A DNA stretch of 64,000 nt from DASRBN01 sp035294305. GTDB taxonomy: Bacteria; Chloroflexota; Ktedonobacteria; Ktedonobacterales; Ktedonobacteraceae. Below are positions 8,375 through 17,686 of the stretch, piece by piece. Positions within the stretch are counted from its first letter, which is position 1, and each line of letters starts with the position of its first letter. A program made the translations under genes and the position numbers. Where the stretch lies: positions 124,001-188,000 of the forward strand of contig DATGLD010000030.1 in NCBI GenBank assembly GCA_035294305.1, written 5' to 3'. Below the pieces are notes generated by a model that saw nothing but the letters and a program-made list of their open reading frames with translations, did no database searches and was not told the DNA's origin.

Positions 8375-8752
8375 TGTTGCTCCTTTTGCTTTTCAAGCAT
8401 GCGAATTCCATTTCGTCCCTCCCGAGCAACGGCAAGGGATGGGTTTTCGGTCGAGCGGGCCCGTCGTTCCGATTTATGTGAGAAGTATATATTGAAATAA
8501 GAGGCAGATAAACACCATTTATAGAACACTCAGGGAACGGTGAGGTAACACCTGGGCGACATTTAAGGGACATTGTCTTTGAGGGCGGGATAGGCAGCTT
8601 GTAATGCTCACCTGGTGCTGAAAGGAGGATAGCTAGTAGAGGAATGAACTCTCCGAGGGATTCTGAATGTGAGCATCACAGCCAGTGCAGCGGGGAAACT
8701 CTACTCTATCGAGTGGTTGAAGTTATTTGAAAAGTGTGGATCGTATTATGCC
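8375..8752. other. Gap between secreted-peptide gene and WD40-STAND gene
   Basis: This 378-base gap should hold the promoter of the small secreted peptide. I see no hairpin, repeat or ribosome-site-supported ORF; frames on either strand (for example 8669-8860) lack ribosome sites and overlap the end of the STAND gene. Confidence 0.4.
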
Positions 8753-11700
8753 TCATCCCTCTTCGATTGCTCCGAGCGCCTGCAGATTGGCTTTCTGGGT
8801 GTCCGTCAATCCCCGGGCGTGGCTGATGTTCATACCTTCGTAGGGTCTTTCCGCGATTAACGTGTGGAGGCAGAGGTAGCTTTGCGTGTCCCAGCAGCGA
8901 ATGGTTCCATCGTCGCTGCTGCTGCTGAGCATGTGCCCGTTTGGACTGAAGGCCACCCACCTTACGCGCTGTGTATGGCCTTGAAGTACCTGGAAACAAC
9001 GCCTGCCAGGGATATCCCACAGGGAGATATTCGTGTCATCGCCGCCGCTAGCGAGCAGCTTTCCGCCAGGGCTGAAAGCGATGGAACGGATGCGACCGGC
9101 ATAACCCTGCAAGATGGCAAGGCAACTCCCTATGCGAGGGTTCCAGAGGCGAATGGTTCCATCTTCGCTGCCGCTGGCGAGCAGCTTGCCATCAGGATGG
9201 AACGCAATGGTGCGCACGCGGCCCGTGTGCCCGTCTAACGCCCGCAGTTGGGAACCGGTGGCAGGATCCCAGAGGCGAACGGTATTGTCATCGGCACCAC
9301 TGGCGAGGATGGCGCCATCGGGACTGAAAGCCAGCGAGCGCACCCAGCTGGTGTGGCCGCGCAAAATGCGTAAGCAGGCGCCACTGCTGGCATCGTAGAG
9401 ACGGATGGTCTCATCCTCACTACCGCTGGCAAGTAGCTTGCCATCAGGGCTGAAAATAACAGTCCTTACCCAGTTCGTATGGCCGCGCAGCGTTAGCAGG
9501 CCGCGACCGTTGTTGATATCCCAGACATGCACGGTCTGATTCTGGCCTCCGCTGGCGAGCATTGAGCCATGCGGATGGAATGCAATCGCCAGCGCGTCAT
9601 AGCAAGAATCTTGCCACATACTGAGATATTGACCGGACTTGGTGTCCCACAGGCGAATAGCAGCGTCTTCACTGATGCTGGCGAGCAAGCTGCTATCAGG
9701 ATGGTAGGCGATGGCCCAGACTCTCCTGGTGTGTCCCTGCATCATGCGCAGGCAATGGCCGCTGCTGGCATCCCACACGCGCACGGTTTGATCGTCGCCA
9801 CCGCTGACAAGCAGTTCTCCATTGGCGGTGAATTTGACGGAGCGTACTCCCGCGTGGTGACCTTGCAGCAGCATGATACAGTGTCCACTTAGTATGTCCC
9901 ATAAACGGATTGTCTGGTCTTCACTTCCGCTTGCCAGGATGCTCTTTGTAGGGTGAGAGGCGACCGACCACACGCGGCTATTGTGTCCATACAGTGTTCG
10001 CAGGTGCTTGCCGCTGCCCGCATCCCACAGGCGAATAGTTGCATCGTCGCTGCCACTGGCGATGATCCTTCCTCCGGCGTCAAACGCTACCGCTCTGATG
10101 CGGCTGCCGTGACCTTGCAGCGTCATTAAGCAACTGCCGGCCTGCATATCCCATAGGCGCACTGTCTGATCGGTACTGCCGGAGGCCAGTAGTTTCCCAT
10201 CGGGACTGTAAGCTACGGACCAAACGCGGTCGCTGTGTCCGGTTAGCGTCTGGAGGCAACGACTGGAGCGCGTGTCCCAGACACGGATCGTCTGGTCATC
10301 GCTGCCACTAGCCAGTGTACTTCCATCGGGGCTGAAAGCGATGCTGCGCACTCTATTGGTATGCTCCTGTAAAAGGTCAAGGCATTCGCCCGAAGCGCAA
10401 TCCCACAATCGCACGTTCGAGTCATCGCTGCCGCTCGCCAGCAGACTGCCGTCAGGAGAGAATGCCAGAGACCAGGTACCATCGGTATGGCCGCGGTAGG
10501 TAAGGCACAGCATACCGCTAAGGTTATCGTAGATCAGAATATCTCCATTACTTGTGCCAGCAGCCGTATGTCTCAGCGGGCTGCATGCGACTGAGAGGAT
10601 ATTGCCGAAGGTATTGGAGAAGAGGGACGAGATGAAATGCGCGCAGGCAAAATTAGTCCCGGGGAGCATTGTACCCTGTAAATAAGCCTGGCGTATGACG
10701 AGATGAGAAAAGTCCATACCGCGTAGATTAACACGCAAGTGGCTCAGGAGATTGAGCAAATTGCCTGCCAGGTAGCCCGGCTGCTGCGCGTTATGCTGGC
10801 GCTGGTCGTCGAGCATATTGCTTGCCCTCTGCCTGATACCTTCCCTGTCAAATCTTGCGAGCAGGCGTTGCGCTATGGGCGCAAGCAGGAGGCGTACCTG
10901 GCTGTCGCGCACGTAATCTTTTGCCTGCGCCTTACACAAGGCGAATTGAATCCAGGTTTCAGGTATTTCTACGTCGAAATCCTCACAGGCCTGCTCGACT
11001 AGGCGCATAGTAACATATTCCATGATCACCGGCTGCAAAGTGAATTGTGTCGGTCCGCGAGGCTCTATGAGGGAGCGGCGGCGTAAAGAACTGAGCGTTT
11101 CGAATAATATACCTCTTGGCGTGGGACGGGCGAGGTTCGCGTGCAAGTCGTCTAGCGATACCGACTCACGCTCAATCGCCAGCCAGTACATAATGTCGCG
11201 TTCTTGCGCTGACAAGCGCTCGAATTGTTGAGCCAGCACATCATTGATGTCGCCAAATGCCAGCGTCTCCTCCTCTAAGAATCTGCCAATATTCCCGGCG
11301 AAGAGTTCCTGGATAGGCTCTGAGACGAGTCGCAGCGCCAGCGGATTGCCTGAATAGCGCTCAACGAGAGCGTGCCACTGGATATCTGAGCCGGACAGGT
11401 CTTTGTCTTGCAATATCTGTTGTCCAGCTTGCAATGGCAGGCCGGAAAGTTGCAGAGAGCGGACGGGCGAGTTTTTCCCCTCCAATTGGGCCACTTCTTT
11501 CGGCTTTTCCCGGCTTGTAATCAGCAGACAACTTGCGTGACTTGTCTCTCCCACGCACTGCAACAATCTGCCATAAGCGGCATATCCATCGCGAAATCGA
11601 CCCGCGCTCTGTCCTGCTGCGAGGACAGAGTCGAAGTTATCCAGCAGCAGCAAGCAGCGATGATCGCGCATGAGGGAAATCAGCACAGATATCTGGTCAT

Positions 11701-12265
11701 CGCTATTTCCTGGCAGATTGGCATAGTGCTGGTGGGAAAGGAACGCGATATACTGGCGCAAGAAGATTTCCGGCGGAGGAGCGTTGTGCAGGGAGCGCCA
11801 GAAAACATACTCAAAATCCTGCTTTACCTGTCTCGCAATCCCGGCGGCGACAGCAGTTTTACCCACTCCTCCCACGCCCACAATAGCCACAACCCGGCTG
11901 CGCAAAACTTTTATCGAGCGCGCCAGGATAGCCAGCTCTTCCTCGCGCCCATAAAGGGGAACAACATCGGGCGCTTCGCTCCAATCTTCTCGCGGGCACG
12001 GAGATGATGCGATAGTATGGTCCGCTGGTGATGCGGGGGAAGTCTTTGTGAGGTTTTCGCCAAGCAACCCTAGCTCTTTGGCATCCTTCTCGAACAGCTC
12101 GGAGAGGCGTTGGCGATAGTATGGGCGTGGAATGCCTTTGCCTCTTTCCCAGCGGCCGATAGTTTTCTGGTCGCATTCTATCTTCTCAGCAAGCTCGGCC
12201 TGCGACCAGCCGCGCAAATCCCGCTCATAGCGTAACTGTTCAGAAAAAGGACGGTCAGTGGTCAC
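8753..12265 (-). CDS. XRE HTH - NB-ARC (STAND) ATPase - 14 WD40 repeats
   Basis: A 1170-aa regulator. Residues 1-65 are an XRE HTH (WSQAELAEKIECDQKTIGRWE). The NB-ARC core has P-loop GVGGVGKT at 130-137, Walker B LLLLDNFD near 205-212 and a GNPLAL motif near residue 290. A linker with pentapeptide-like text (LRGMDFSHLVIRQAYLQG) precedes the repeats. From about residue 545 I count 14 WD40 units, most matching FSPDG.LLASGSDD.TIRLWD...G.CL..L.GH, which is two seven-bladed propellers. The start is GTG with GGAGG 7 bases upstream. The likely job is ligand-gated transcriptional or immune signalling. Unusually uniform repeats suggest recent internal duplication. Confidence 0.93.
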   Translation of the reverse strand: MTTDRPFSEQLRYERDLRGWSQAELAEKIECDQKTIGRWERGKGIPRPYYRQRLSELFEKDAKELGLLGENLTKTSPASPADHTIASSPCPREDWSEAPDVVPLYGREEELAILARSIKVLRSRVVAIVGVGGVGKTAVAAGIARQVKQDFEYVFWRSLHNAPPPEIFLRQYIAFLSHQHYANLPGNSDDQISVLISLMRDHRCLLLLDNFDSVLAAGQSAGRFRDGYAAYGRLLQCVGETSHASCLLITSREKPKEVAQLEGKNSPVRSLQLSGLPLQAGQQILQDKDLSGSDIQWHALVERYSGNPLALRLVSEPIQELFAGNIGRFLEEETLAFGDINDVLAQQFERLSAQERDIMYWLAIERESVSLDDLHANLARPTPRGILFETLSSLRRRSLIEPRGPTQFTLQPVIMEYVTMRLVEQACEDFDVEIPETWIQFALCKAQAKDYVRDSQVRLLLAPIAQRLLARFDREGIRQRASNMLDDQRQHNAQQPGYLAGNLLNLLSHLRVNLRGMDFSHLVIRQAYLQGTMLPGTNFACAHFISSLFSNTFGNILSVACSPLRHTAAGTSNGDILIYDNLSGMLCLTYRGHTDGTWSLAFSPDGSLLASGSDDSNVRLWDCASGECLDLLQEHTNRVRSIAFSPDGSTLASGSDDQTIRVWDTRSSRCLQTLTGHSDRVWSVAYSPDGKLLASGSTDQTVRLWDMQAGSCLMTLQGHGSRIRAVAFDAGGRIIASGSDDATIRLWDAGSGKHLRTLYGHNSRVWSVASHPTKSILASGSEDQTIRLWDILSGHCIMLLQGHHAGVRSVKFTANGELLVSGGDDQTVRVWDASSGHCLRMMQGHTRRVWAIAYHPDSSLLASISEDAAIRLWDTKSGQYLSMWQDSCYDALAIAFHPHGSMLASGGQNQTVHVWDINNGRGLLTLRGHTNWVRTVIFSPDGKLLASGSEDETIRLYDASSGACLRILRGHTSWVRSLAFSPDGAILASGADDNTVRLWDPATGSQLRALDGHTGRVRTIAFHPDGKLLASGSEDGTIRLWNPRIGSCLAILQGYAGRIRSIAFSPGGKLLASGGDDTNISLWDIPGRRCFQVLQGHTQRVRWVAFSPNGHMLSSSSDDGTIRCWDTQSYLCLHTLIAERPYEGMNISHARGLTDTQKANLQALGAIEEG

Positions 12266-12371
12266 GGTTGCCTCCGTAAAGAGCTGTGTGTCGCATGAGA
12301 GCCGGAAAAGGTAAATCTATGTGTACTATACGATAAATCCATACCATTCTCAATTGGAAGGATGTAATTGC

Positions 12372-12421
12372 AGGGGAATTCAGCAGTTGCCCGCAGGTAA
12401 CTCGACTGTTCAATCCCCTGT
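12372..12421. repeat. Dispersed hairpin repeat, copy 1 (tcaatcccctg family)
   Basis: The segment begins caggggaattcagcag and ends actcgactgttcaatcccctg; its ends are partly complementary. A closely similar segment occurs at 50817-50866. It lies between the divergent WD40-STAND and GNAT genes. Confidence 0.55.
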
Positions 12422-12555
12422 TTTCTCCCTCTAATCCTTGCGTATCGCGGGCTTATGCGGTAGCATGGTGAAGTGTGCATTGATAACAAGCAACCATGTG
12501 GGGGCTTTCTGACTTCCATTGAGATCGCAGTTTAGAGAAAGGTGGAGAGTATTAC

Positions 12556-13071
12556 ATGCAGGTACGCATTTTGGACAAGAAAGACGCCGAGGCATTCTGG
12601 AATCTTCGCCTGAGGGCATTGCAGGAAAATCCGGAGTCTTTCGGAGCATCATACGAGGAAATTCTTGAACGGGGTATCGCGGGCACGGCTCAGGGGCTGA
12701 GCAGGCGCGAGGGGGCGCCGGAGAATGTCACGTTTGGGGCGTTCGACGAGCAGGGTCAACTGGTAGGGATCACGGGTTTCCGGCGCGAAGAGGAGACAAA
12801 AAAAAGGCATAAGGGGCTGATCTGGGGCATGTATGTGCCACGAGAATTGCGCAGGCACGGGATCGGCAAGGCGCTATTGGAGGCGGCTGTGGAGTATGCG
12901 AAATCGCTGGCGGGCCTGGAGAGGATCAACCTTGCCGTGGTGTTGACCAATACAGAGGCTCGCCTGCTATTTGTGGCCCATGGCTTCCAGTCATACGGGA
13001 TAGAGCGAAAGGCGCTCAAGTTGCACGATCGTTATTTTGACCAGGAACTGATGGTGTTACCCCTGAAATAG
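12556..13071 (+). CDS. GNAT-family N-acetyltransferase
   Basis: A 171-aa protein with a full GNAT fold: N-terminal VRILDKKDAEAFWNLRLRAL, central strand LIWGMYVPRELRR, and the acetyl-CoA pyrophosphate-binding motif RRHGIGKALLEAA near residues 99-111, followed by INLAVVLTNTEARLLFVAHGF. It would transfer an acetyl group to an amine, but nothing here fixes the substrate. GGAG lies 8 bases before the ATG. The gene converges with the degenerate-kinase gene; a 7-bp hairpin at 13104-13124 lies between them. Confidence 0.88.
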   Translation: MQVRILDKKDAEAFWNLRLRALQENPESFGASYEEILERGIAGTAQGLSRREGAPENVTFGAFDEQGQLVGITGFRREEETKKRHKGLIWGMYVPRELRRHGIGKALLEAAVEYAKSLAGLERINLAVVLTNTEARLLFVAHGFQSYGIERKALKLHDRYFDQELMVLPLK

Positions 13072-13103
13072 GTGCGGGGGTGGGGATGTGGTAAGGTAGG
13101 GAA

Positions 13104-13124
13104 GCTTGCCCCGCCCTGGCAAGC
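13104..13124. terminator. Short hairpin between convergent genes
   Basis: gcttgcc (13104-13110) and ggcaagc (13118-13124) pair around a 7-base loop in the 67-base gap between the convergent GNAT and kinase-like genes. There is no T-tract, so terminator function is tentative. Confidence 0.3.
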
Positions 13125-13138
13125 CTGGGGAAGATATT

Positions 13139-14653
13139 TCAGGCATTCATTTCGTGCTTCAGCCACTCGAGAACCTTCGTCACCCTGGGAGCTTTTCTCT
13201 CTAGCGAGAGCGCGGGCAGCGAGTATGGGGCCGCCGGCTCGTCCTGAGAGGCCAGCGCTTCCAATGCTTCTACCAGCTCGAAGGCTGATGCATAGCGCTC
13301 TGCCGGATCGAGAGCGAGCGCGCGTAGCAGGACATCTTCCAATGGCGGGGAAAGGCGTTGGTTGAGGAGGTGTGGTGGGATTAATGCAATGCCACCGCTA
13401 GTGGAGTGGCGCGAAGCGGCGTGTTTTTGCGGGCCTGTCGTTGCGCCCTCCTGTTCGGCCCGCTGGCGCAATGCGGCTCGTACAGGGGCATAGTGTGTCA
13501 GCAAGAGGTAGAGTATAGCACCCAGCGAGTAGACATCGGAGCGTTCGTCGCATATTCCTGCAAGGGTCTCCGGGGCGGCAAAGGCGGCATTGGCGCGGGC
13601 GCTACTGGAGGCCGCTGCTGCGAGTGGAAATATGCGAGTATAGAGTTCCCGGGGGGATGTAGCGTCTTTAGACGGCCAGAATTGTGGAGCGGGTGGCCAG
13701 GAGACAAGCAGGACGGGCGCCCATTCAGCGGCGCCTCTGGCATCGACCAGCACTGTGGCAGGATTTAAATCTCCGAGTATGGCGCCGAGGTGATGCAGGC
13801 GCGCTACGATACGGCTAAGCTGTATACTCCAATCCAGGGCTGTCTCCATATCCAGCCAGGTAGGCCATTGCCGCTGGCGCAGTAGTTCAGCAAGAGTGAG
13901 AGCGACGGCCGGCTTTTGCCCACGCGCCGGGCGCAGCTGCATGATGAGATAGTGACGGTTGTTTTCGATGCGCATGCGGTCGCCAGTTCCCGGCAAGCGA
14001 GGTGAGCCGAGCAACATGGGAGAGACAAATTCTTCGAATGCGGCGCGTTCGATTTGCTGGCGTATCTGTGGTGGTAAGCCTGTAAGCACCAGCTCTCGTA
14101 CAGCCACGAGGGACTGTTGTTGTCCGGCGGTATTAACGGCATAACTTTCTTCAGAGCCCTCGCCCGGCTCAATGAATTGCGCTCCTGCGCCGGGCAGGCG
14201 TTGCGCGAGATACAGGTGCAAACGCGGGCGCGTATGCAGCAATTGCACGATGCGGTATTTCTCCTGGAGAATAAGCGTGCCATCCGGCAAGGCTGAGTCA
14301 GTTGTATCTCCTATCACAGATGGTGGGGGAGTGGCCACATCCTCTGCCCCTGAAGGGGTATTGCGGGGAGCCAGTAATTGTAGGCCTATGGTGGTTGTTT
14401 CCAGTGCGTCGCTGAGGATGGCATTGGCGGCCCGTACCCGTTGCGCCAACTGTTCGGCGGTTTCTAGCGCATCTTGCAGCCGGCGCGCTATTTCGCGATC
14501 CTGCCGGACGCGTTCAAACCAGTGCTCCTGGCTTGCGGTATCCCGCTCCAGTTGATCCATTAGCGCTTCGACTTCATCCACGGCCGCTTCATAAGCACCT
14601 GTCAGGCGTTCGAGTTCTGCGATCCATTTATTTATGTGAGAAAAGAGTATCAT
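13139..14653 (-). CDS. Coiled-coil protein with degenerate Ser/Thr kinase-like domain (probable pseudokinase)
   Basis: With the ATG at 14653 (AGGAAA about 10 bases upstream) the product is 504 aa; the frame stays open to 14800. Residues about 5-100 are a charged helical or coiled-coil region (ELERLTGAYEAAVDEVEALMDQLE). The rest resembles a eukaryotic-type kinase: a catalytic-loop remnant GDLNPATVLV near residue 290, an intact APE-like motif AFAAPETLAG near 355 and DVYSLGAILYLLLT after it. The HRD triplet reads LGD, the loop Lys and Asn are replaced, and no DFG is visible (LLVSW instead). A scaffold or allosteric role is therefore likelier than phosphotransfer. Confidence 0.75.
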   Translation of the reverse strand: MILFSHINKWIAELERLTGAYEAAVDEVEALMDQLERDTASQEHWFERVRQDREIARRLQDALETAEQLAQRVRAANAILSDALETTTIGLQLLAPRNTPSGAEDVATPPPSVIGDTTDSALPDGTLILQEKYRIVQLLHTRPRLHLYLAQRLPGAGAQFIEPGEGSEESYAVNTAGQQQSLVAVRELVLTGLPPQIRQQIERAAFEEFVSPMLLGSPRLPGTGDRMRIENNRHYLIMQLRPARGQKPAVALTLAELLRQRQWPTWLDMETALDWSIQLSRIVARLHHLGAILGDLNPATVLVDARGAAEWAPVLLVSWPPAPQFWPSKDATSPRELYTRIFPLAAAASSSARANAAFAAPETLAGICDERSDVYSLGAILYLLLTHYAPVRAALRQRAEQEGATTGPQKHAASRHSTSGGIALIPPHLLNQRLSPPLEDVLLRALALDPAERYASAFELVEALEALASQDEPAAPYSLPALSLERKAPRVTKVLEWLKHEMNA

Positions 14654-14832
14654 ATTGCAATCGTTTCCTGTAGCATGCTCAATAATAGTATGGTCATAAG
14701 GCGTTCGTAAAATAGAACGGTTTGCGGAATGGGGTTTAACATGCCGGGGCGAATATTGAGGGAGTTCGATGGTGGGGGACTGTGATAGAATGAGTACCAA
14801 ACAAAATTTCCGCAGAAAGTGGAGTATATATT

Positions 14833-16146
14833 ATGGCAGATGTTCAACCCTTGCGCGGCATACGCTATGCCGGCGAAATCGTTGGCGACCTGGGGCAGAT
14901 TGTGACGCCCCCCTATGATGTGATTTCCGAGGGAGCGCAGGCGAGCTACTACGAGCGCAGCCCGTACAATGTTATTCGCCTGGAGCTATCCCGCGATGAG
15001 CCTGGGGATGATTCACTCAACAACCGCTATACACGAGCGGCGGAGACGTTGGCGGAATGGCGCCTGCGAGGTGTTTTGCGCCAGGATTCATTACCCGCCT
15101 ATTACCTCTATCAACAAAAATTTACGCAGAACGGGCAGAGCTATACACGGACGAGTTTGCTTGCGCGCGTGCGGCTGGAGCCGTGGAGTGCGCGCGTTGT
15201 GCTACCTCACGAGCATACGCTGTCTAAGCCGAAATTGGATCGCTTGCAGCTCATGCGTGCGACGGCGATGAACCTGAGTCCGCTGATGAGCCTGTACGAT
15301 GATCCCCAGGCGCGCATACGCAAGTTGCTCAGTTCCTATGGAGCCAACCCGGAAGTAAAGATTACCGATGAGGTGGGCGAAAAGCACGTGCTGTACGCCA
15401 TTACGGACCGGCAGCAAATTGCGCTTATCCAGGATTTCTTTGCCGAGCGTCAACTCTATATAGCCGATGGGCATCATCGCTATGAGACGGCGTTGAATTA
15501 TCGCGAGGAAGTACTCGAACAGCGGCGGCGGCTACGCGCGGATGACGCGGTCAATTTCGTGCTGATGGCCCTCATCGATATCGACGATCCCGGCCTGGTG
15601 GTATTACCAACGCATCGACTGGTATTCGATCTGAGTCAGGACGCGCTGGATGCCCTGACCGCCGAACGGCTGGCAGGCTATTTCACCGTGCGGGCATTAG
15701 GACAGGCGGGCGAGACGAATGCAGGCGCGCTTTTGCGGGAACTGGCTGGGGCTGGAAAGCTCGCGCCTTCGCTGGTCGTGCAAACGGTGGACCACACCTG
15801 GCTGTTGAGCTTGAATGAGTGGGGACGCGCGCGTATGGCCCAGAGTGGGCATTCGCACGCCTGGAATGAACTGGATGTTGCTGTGGCGCACACGCTGCTG
15901 TTGGAAGACCTGCTGGGACTGCGTGCCGAAGATGTGACGGCGGGAGCCCATATTCGTTATACGCGTGACGCGCAGCAAGCGTTGGAGGCGCTGGGAAAGC
16001 GCGAGGCGCAACTGGCGCTGTTGTTGAATCCGACGCGAGTAAGGCAGGTATGCGAGGTCGCGGACGCTGGCGATAAGATGCCGCAGAAGTCGACATATTT
16101 TTATCCCAAACTTATCACGGGGCTGGTAATGAACCCGTTGTGGTGA
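14833..16146 (+). CDS. DUF1015 family protein
   Basis: The 437-aa protein begins with the characteristic DUF1015 text: VQPLRGIRYAG, then IVTPPYDVISE and SPYNVIRLEL, with a later IADGHHRYETALNY motif near residue 212 that carries paired histidines. The family is widespread in bacteria and archaea with no established reaction; the conserved DGHHRYET patch looks like an active or metal site. GGAG stands about 10 bases before the ATG. It is divergent from the kinase-like gene and is followed 77 bases later by the FAD amine oxidase, so the two may be co-transcribed. Confidence 0.85.
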   Translation: MADVQPLRGIRYAGEIVGDLGQIVTPPYDVISEGAQASYYERSPYNVIRLELSRDEPGDDSLNNRYTRAAETLAEWRLRGVLRQDSLPAYYLYQQKFTQNGQSYTRTSLLARVRLEPWSARVVLPHEHTLSKPKLDRLQLMRATAMNLSPLMSLYDDPQARIRKLLSSYGANPEVKITDEVGEKHVLYAITDRQQIALIQDFFAERQLYIADGHHRYETALNYREEVLEQRRRLRADDAVNFVLMALIDIDDPGLVVLPTHRLVFDLSQDALDALTAERLAGYFTVRALGQAGETNAGALLRELAGAGKLAPSLVVQTVDHTWLLSLNEWGRARMAQSGHSHAWNELDVAVAHTLLLEDLLGLRAEDVTAGAHIRYTRDAQQALEALGKREAQLALLLNPTRVRQVCEVADAGDKMPQKSTYFYPKLITGLVMNPLW

Positions 16147-16223
16147 GAAGGGGTCCTATCGCGGGCGCGAAGCACCTGGTCCCTAGGCCACTGCAATGAG
16201 AGGAAAACATGTGAGGGTTTTGC

Positions 16224-17555
16224 ATGATTGTGATTATCGGGGCCGGGTTAGCCGGATTGACGTGCGCCAGGCAACTGGTGCAGGCGAGCCAGCAGGTACT
16301 GGTGTTGGAGGCAACTGGCCGGGTTGGCGGACGCGTGCGTACTGAGATGAACGCGGAGGGCTATCGCCTGGATCAAGGCTTCCAGGTCCTATTCACTGCT
16401 TATCCATCAGCCAAGCGCCATCTCAATTATGACGAGCTGAAGCAGCGCAAGTTTGAACCAGGAGCAATCCTGGTCAAGGACGGCAAGCGCTACGAGATCG
16501 CCGATCCTTTGCGCGAGCCCGACCGTATCGTAGCAGGGTTGCTCAATCCGCTGATCTCGCCTGCTGATAAGCTGCGCGTGCTGCGCCTGCGCACTCATGT
16601 GATGGGTCTTTCCACTGCCGATATTTTTGCAGGCAAGGGACAGCCGGATAGAGGCGACGAATCGACAGAGCAGTACCTACGACGCCTGGGTTTCGAGGAA
16701 CAGGGTTTTATCGATCATTTTGCGCGGCCATTCTACGGCGGCATTTTCCTTGATCGCTCACTGGCAACCAGCGCGCGCATGTTCCAGTTCACGTTCAAAA
16801 TGCTCGCCACGGGGGATACGATCATTCCCGCCGAGGGGATGCAGCGCATTCCAGAGCAACTGGCGACGACATTACCGCAGGGCTCGGTCCGCTATTTTGC
16901 GCCGGTCGAGGAGTTGCTGGTAGCTGAGGGGAAAGTCCGCGGCGTGCGACTTGCCGGTGGCGAAATGATAGAGGCTGATACGGTGGTTGTGGCTACGGAT
17001 AGCCCGGCTGCCGCGCGGCTAACCGGAATGGCGTTGCCGGCGAGGGCGGTAGGAAGCGTCTGCCTGTATTTTGCCGGTGACGAACGCCTGTACGCGCAGC
17101 GTAAAATCCTGTTGAACGCCGACCCGCATGCCTATGTGAACAATGCTGTGTTGATTACTAATATCGCGCCGACCTATGCGCCGCCGCGCAAGCACCTGCT
17201 CTCTGTCACCGTGCTGGACGAACCGGAGGGAGACGATGAGCTGATTGCGCACCGCTGCATATCCGAGATGGCAGGCTGGTTTCCAGAGCATGATTTGAGC
17301 GGGTGGAAGTTTTTAGCGGCTTTTCGCATTCCGTTCTCGCAGTTTGCTCAGCCGCCAGGCATTTACGACTCCTTGCCAGGCTACCGCACTTCCACCGAAG
17401 GGTTGTACCTGGCTGGTGAATACACGAAGTCAAGCAGCATCCAGGGCGCGATGCATAGTGGGGAGGATGCTGCGCAGGCGATTATGCGAGCGCGGGAGGC
17501 AGCCGCAAATGCTATCCCTCCTGAAAAATTCCCCCCAAGTGGGCAACTCCGGTAG
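16224..17555 (+). CDS. FAD-dependent amine oxidase/phytoene-desaturase-like oxidoreductase
   Basis: The 443-aa flavoprotein opens with the Rossmann dinucleotide motif VIIGAGLAGLTCA (GxGxxG, residues 5-10) ending in acidic VLEA, then GRVGGRVRTE, the GG motif of the monoamine-oxidase/protoporphyrinogen-oxidase superfamily. Near the C-terminus GLYLAGEYTKSSSIQGAM is the second FAD-binding signature. The middle differs from classical MAO, so the substrate (amine, carotenoid or porphyrin) is open. GAGGG lies 6 bases before the ATG. It has no membrane anchor. It converges with the sigma-like gene. Confidence 0.87.
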   Translation: MIVIIGAGLAGLTCARQLVQASQQVLVLEATGRVGGRVRTEMNAEGYRLDQGFQVLFTAYPSAKRHLNYDELKQRKFEPGAILVKDGKRYEIADPLREPDRIVAGLLNPLISPADKLRVLRLRTHVMGLSTADIFAGKGQPDRGDESTEQYLRRLGFEEQGFIDHFARPFYGGIFLDRSLATSARMFQFTFKMLATGDTIIPAEGMQRIPEQLATTLPQGSVRYFAPVEELLVAEGKVRGVRLAGGEMIEADTVVVATDSPAAARLTGMALPARAVGSVCLYFAGDERLYAQRKILLNADPHAYVNNAVLITNIAPTYAPPRKHLLSVTVLDEPEGDDELIAHRCISEMAGWFPEHDLSGWKFLAAFRIPFSQFAQPPGIYDSLPGYRTSTEGLYLAGEYTKSSSIQGAMHSGEDAAQAIMRAREAAANAIPPEKFPPSGQLR

Positions 17556-17592
17556 GGATAGTGCCTGGCGCGTGGCCTGCAACCGCGGAGTG

Positions 17593-17615
17593 GACAGGGA
17601 CAAGCCCTCCCTGTC
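17593..17615. terminator. Hairpin between convergent genes
   Basis: gacaggga (17593-17600) pairs with tccctgtc (17608-17615) around a 7-base loop in the gap between the convergent oxidoreductase and sigma-like genes. No long T-tract is present. Confidence 0.35.
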
Positions 17616-17686
17616 TCTACCAGAGCGCAAGACGCGCTGGCTTCTTCGCCGGTGTGGTTGCTCCACTTCACCAGGCACGGCAAGAT

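Noticed and set aside
12396..12421. tRNA T-arm-like text (gactgttcaatcccc)
   Set aside because: No acceptor stem, anticodon arm or D-arm around it; the same text recurs as a dispersed repeat at 50842-50866.
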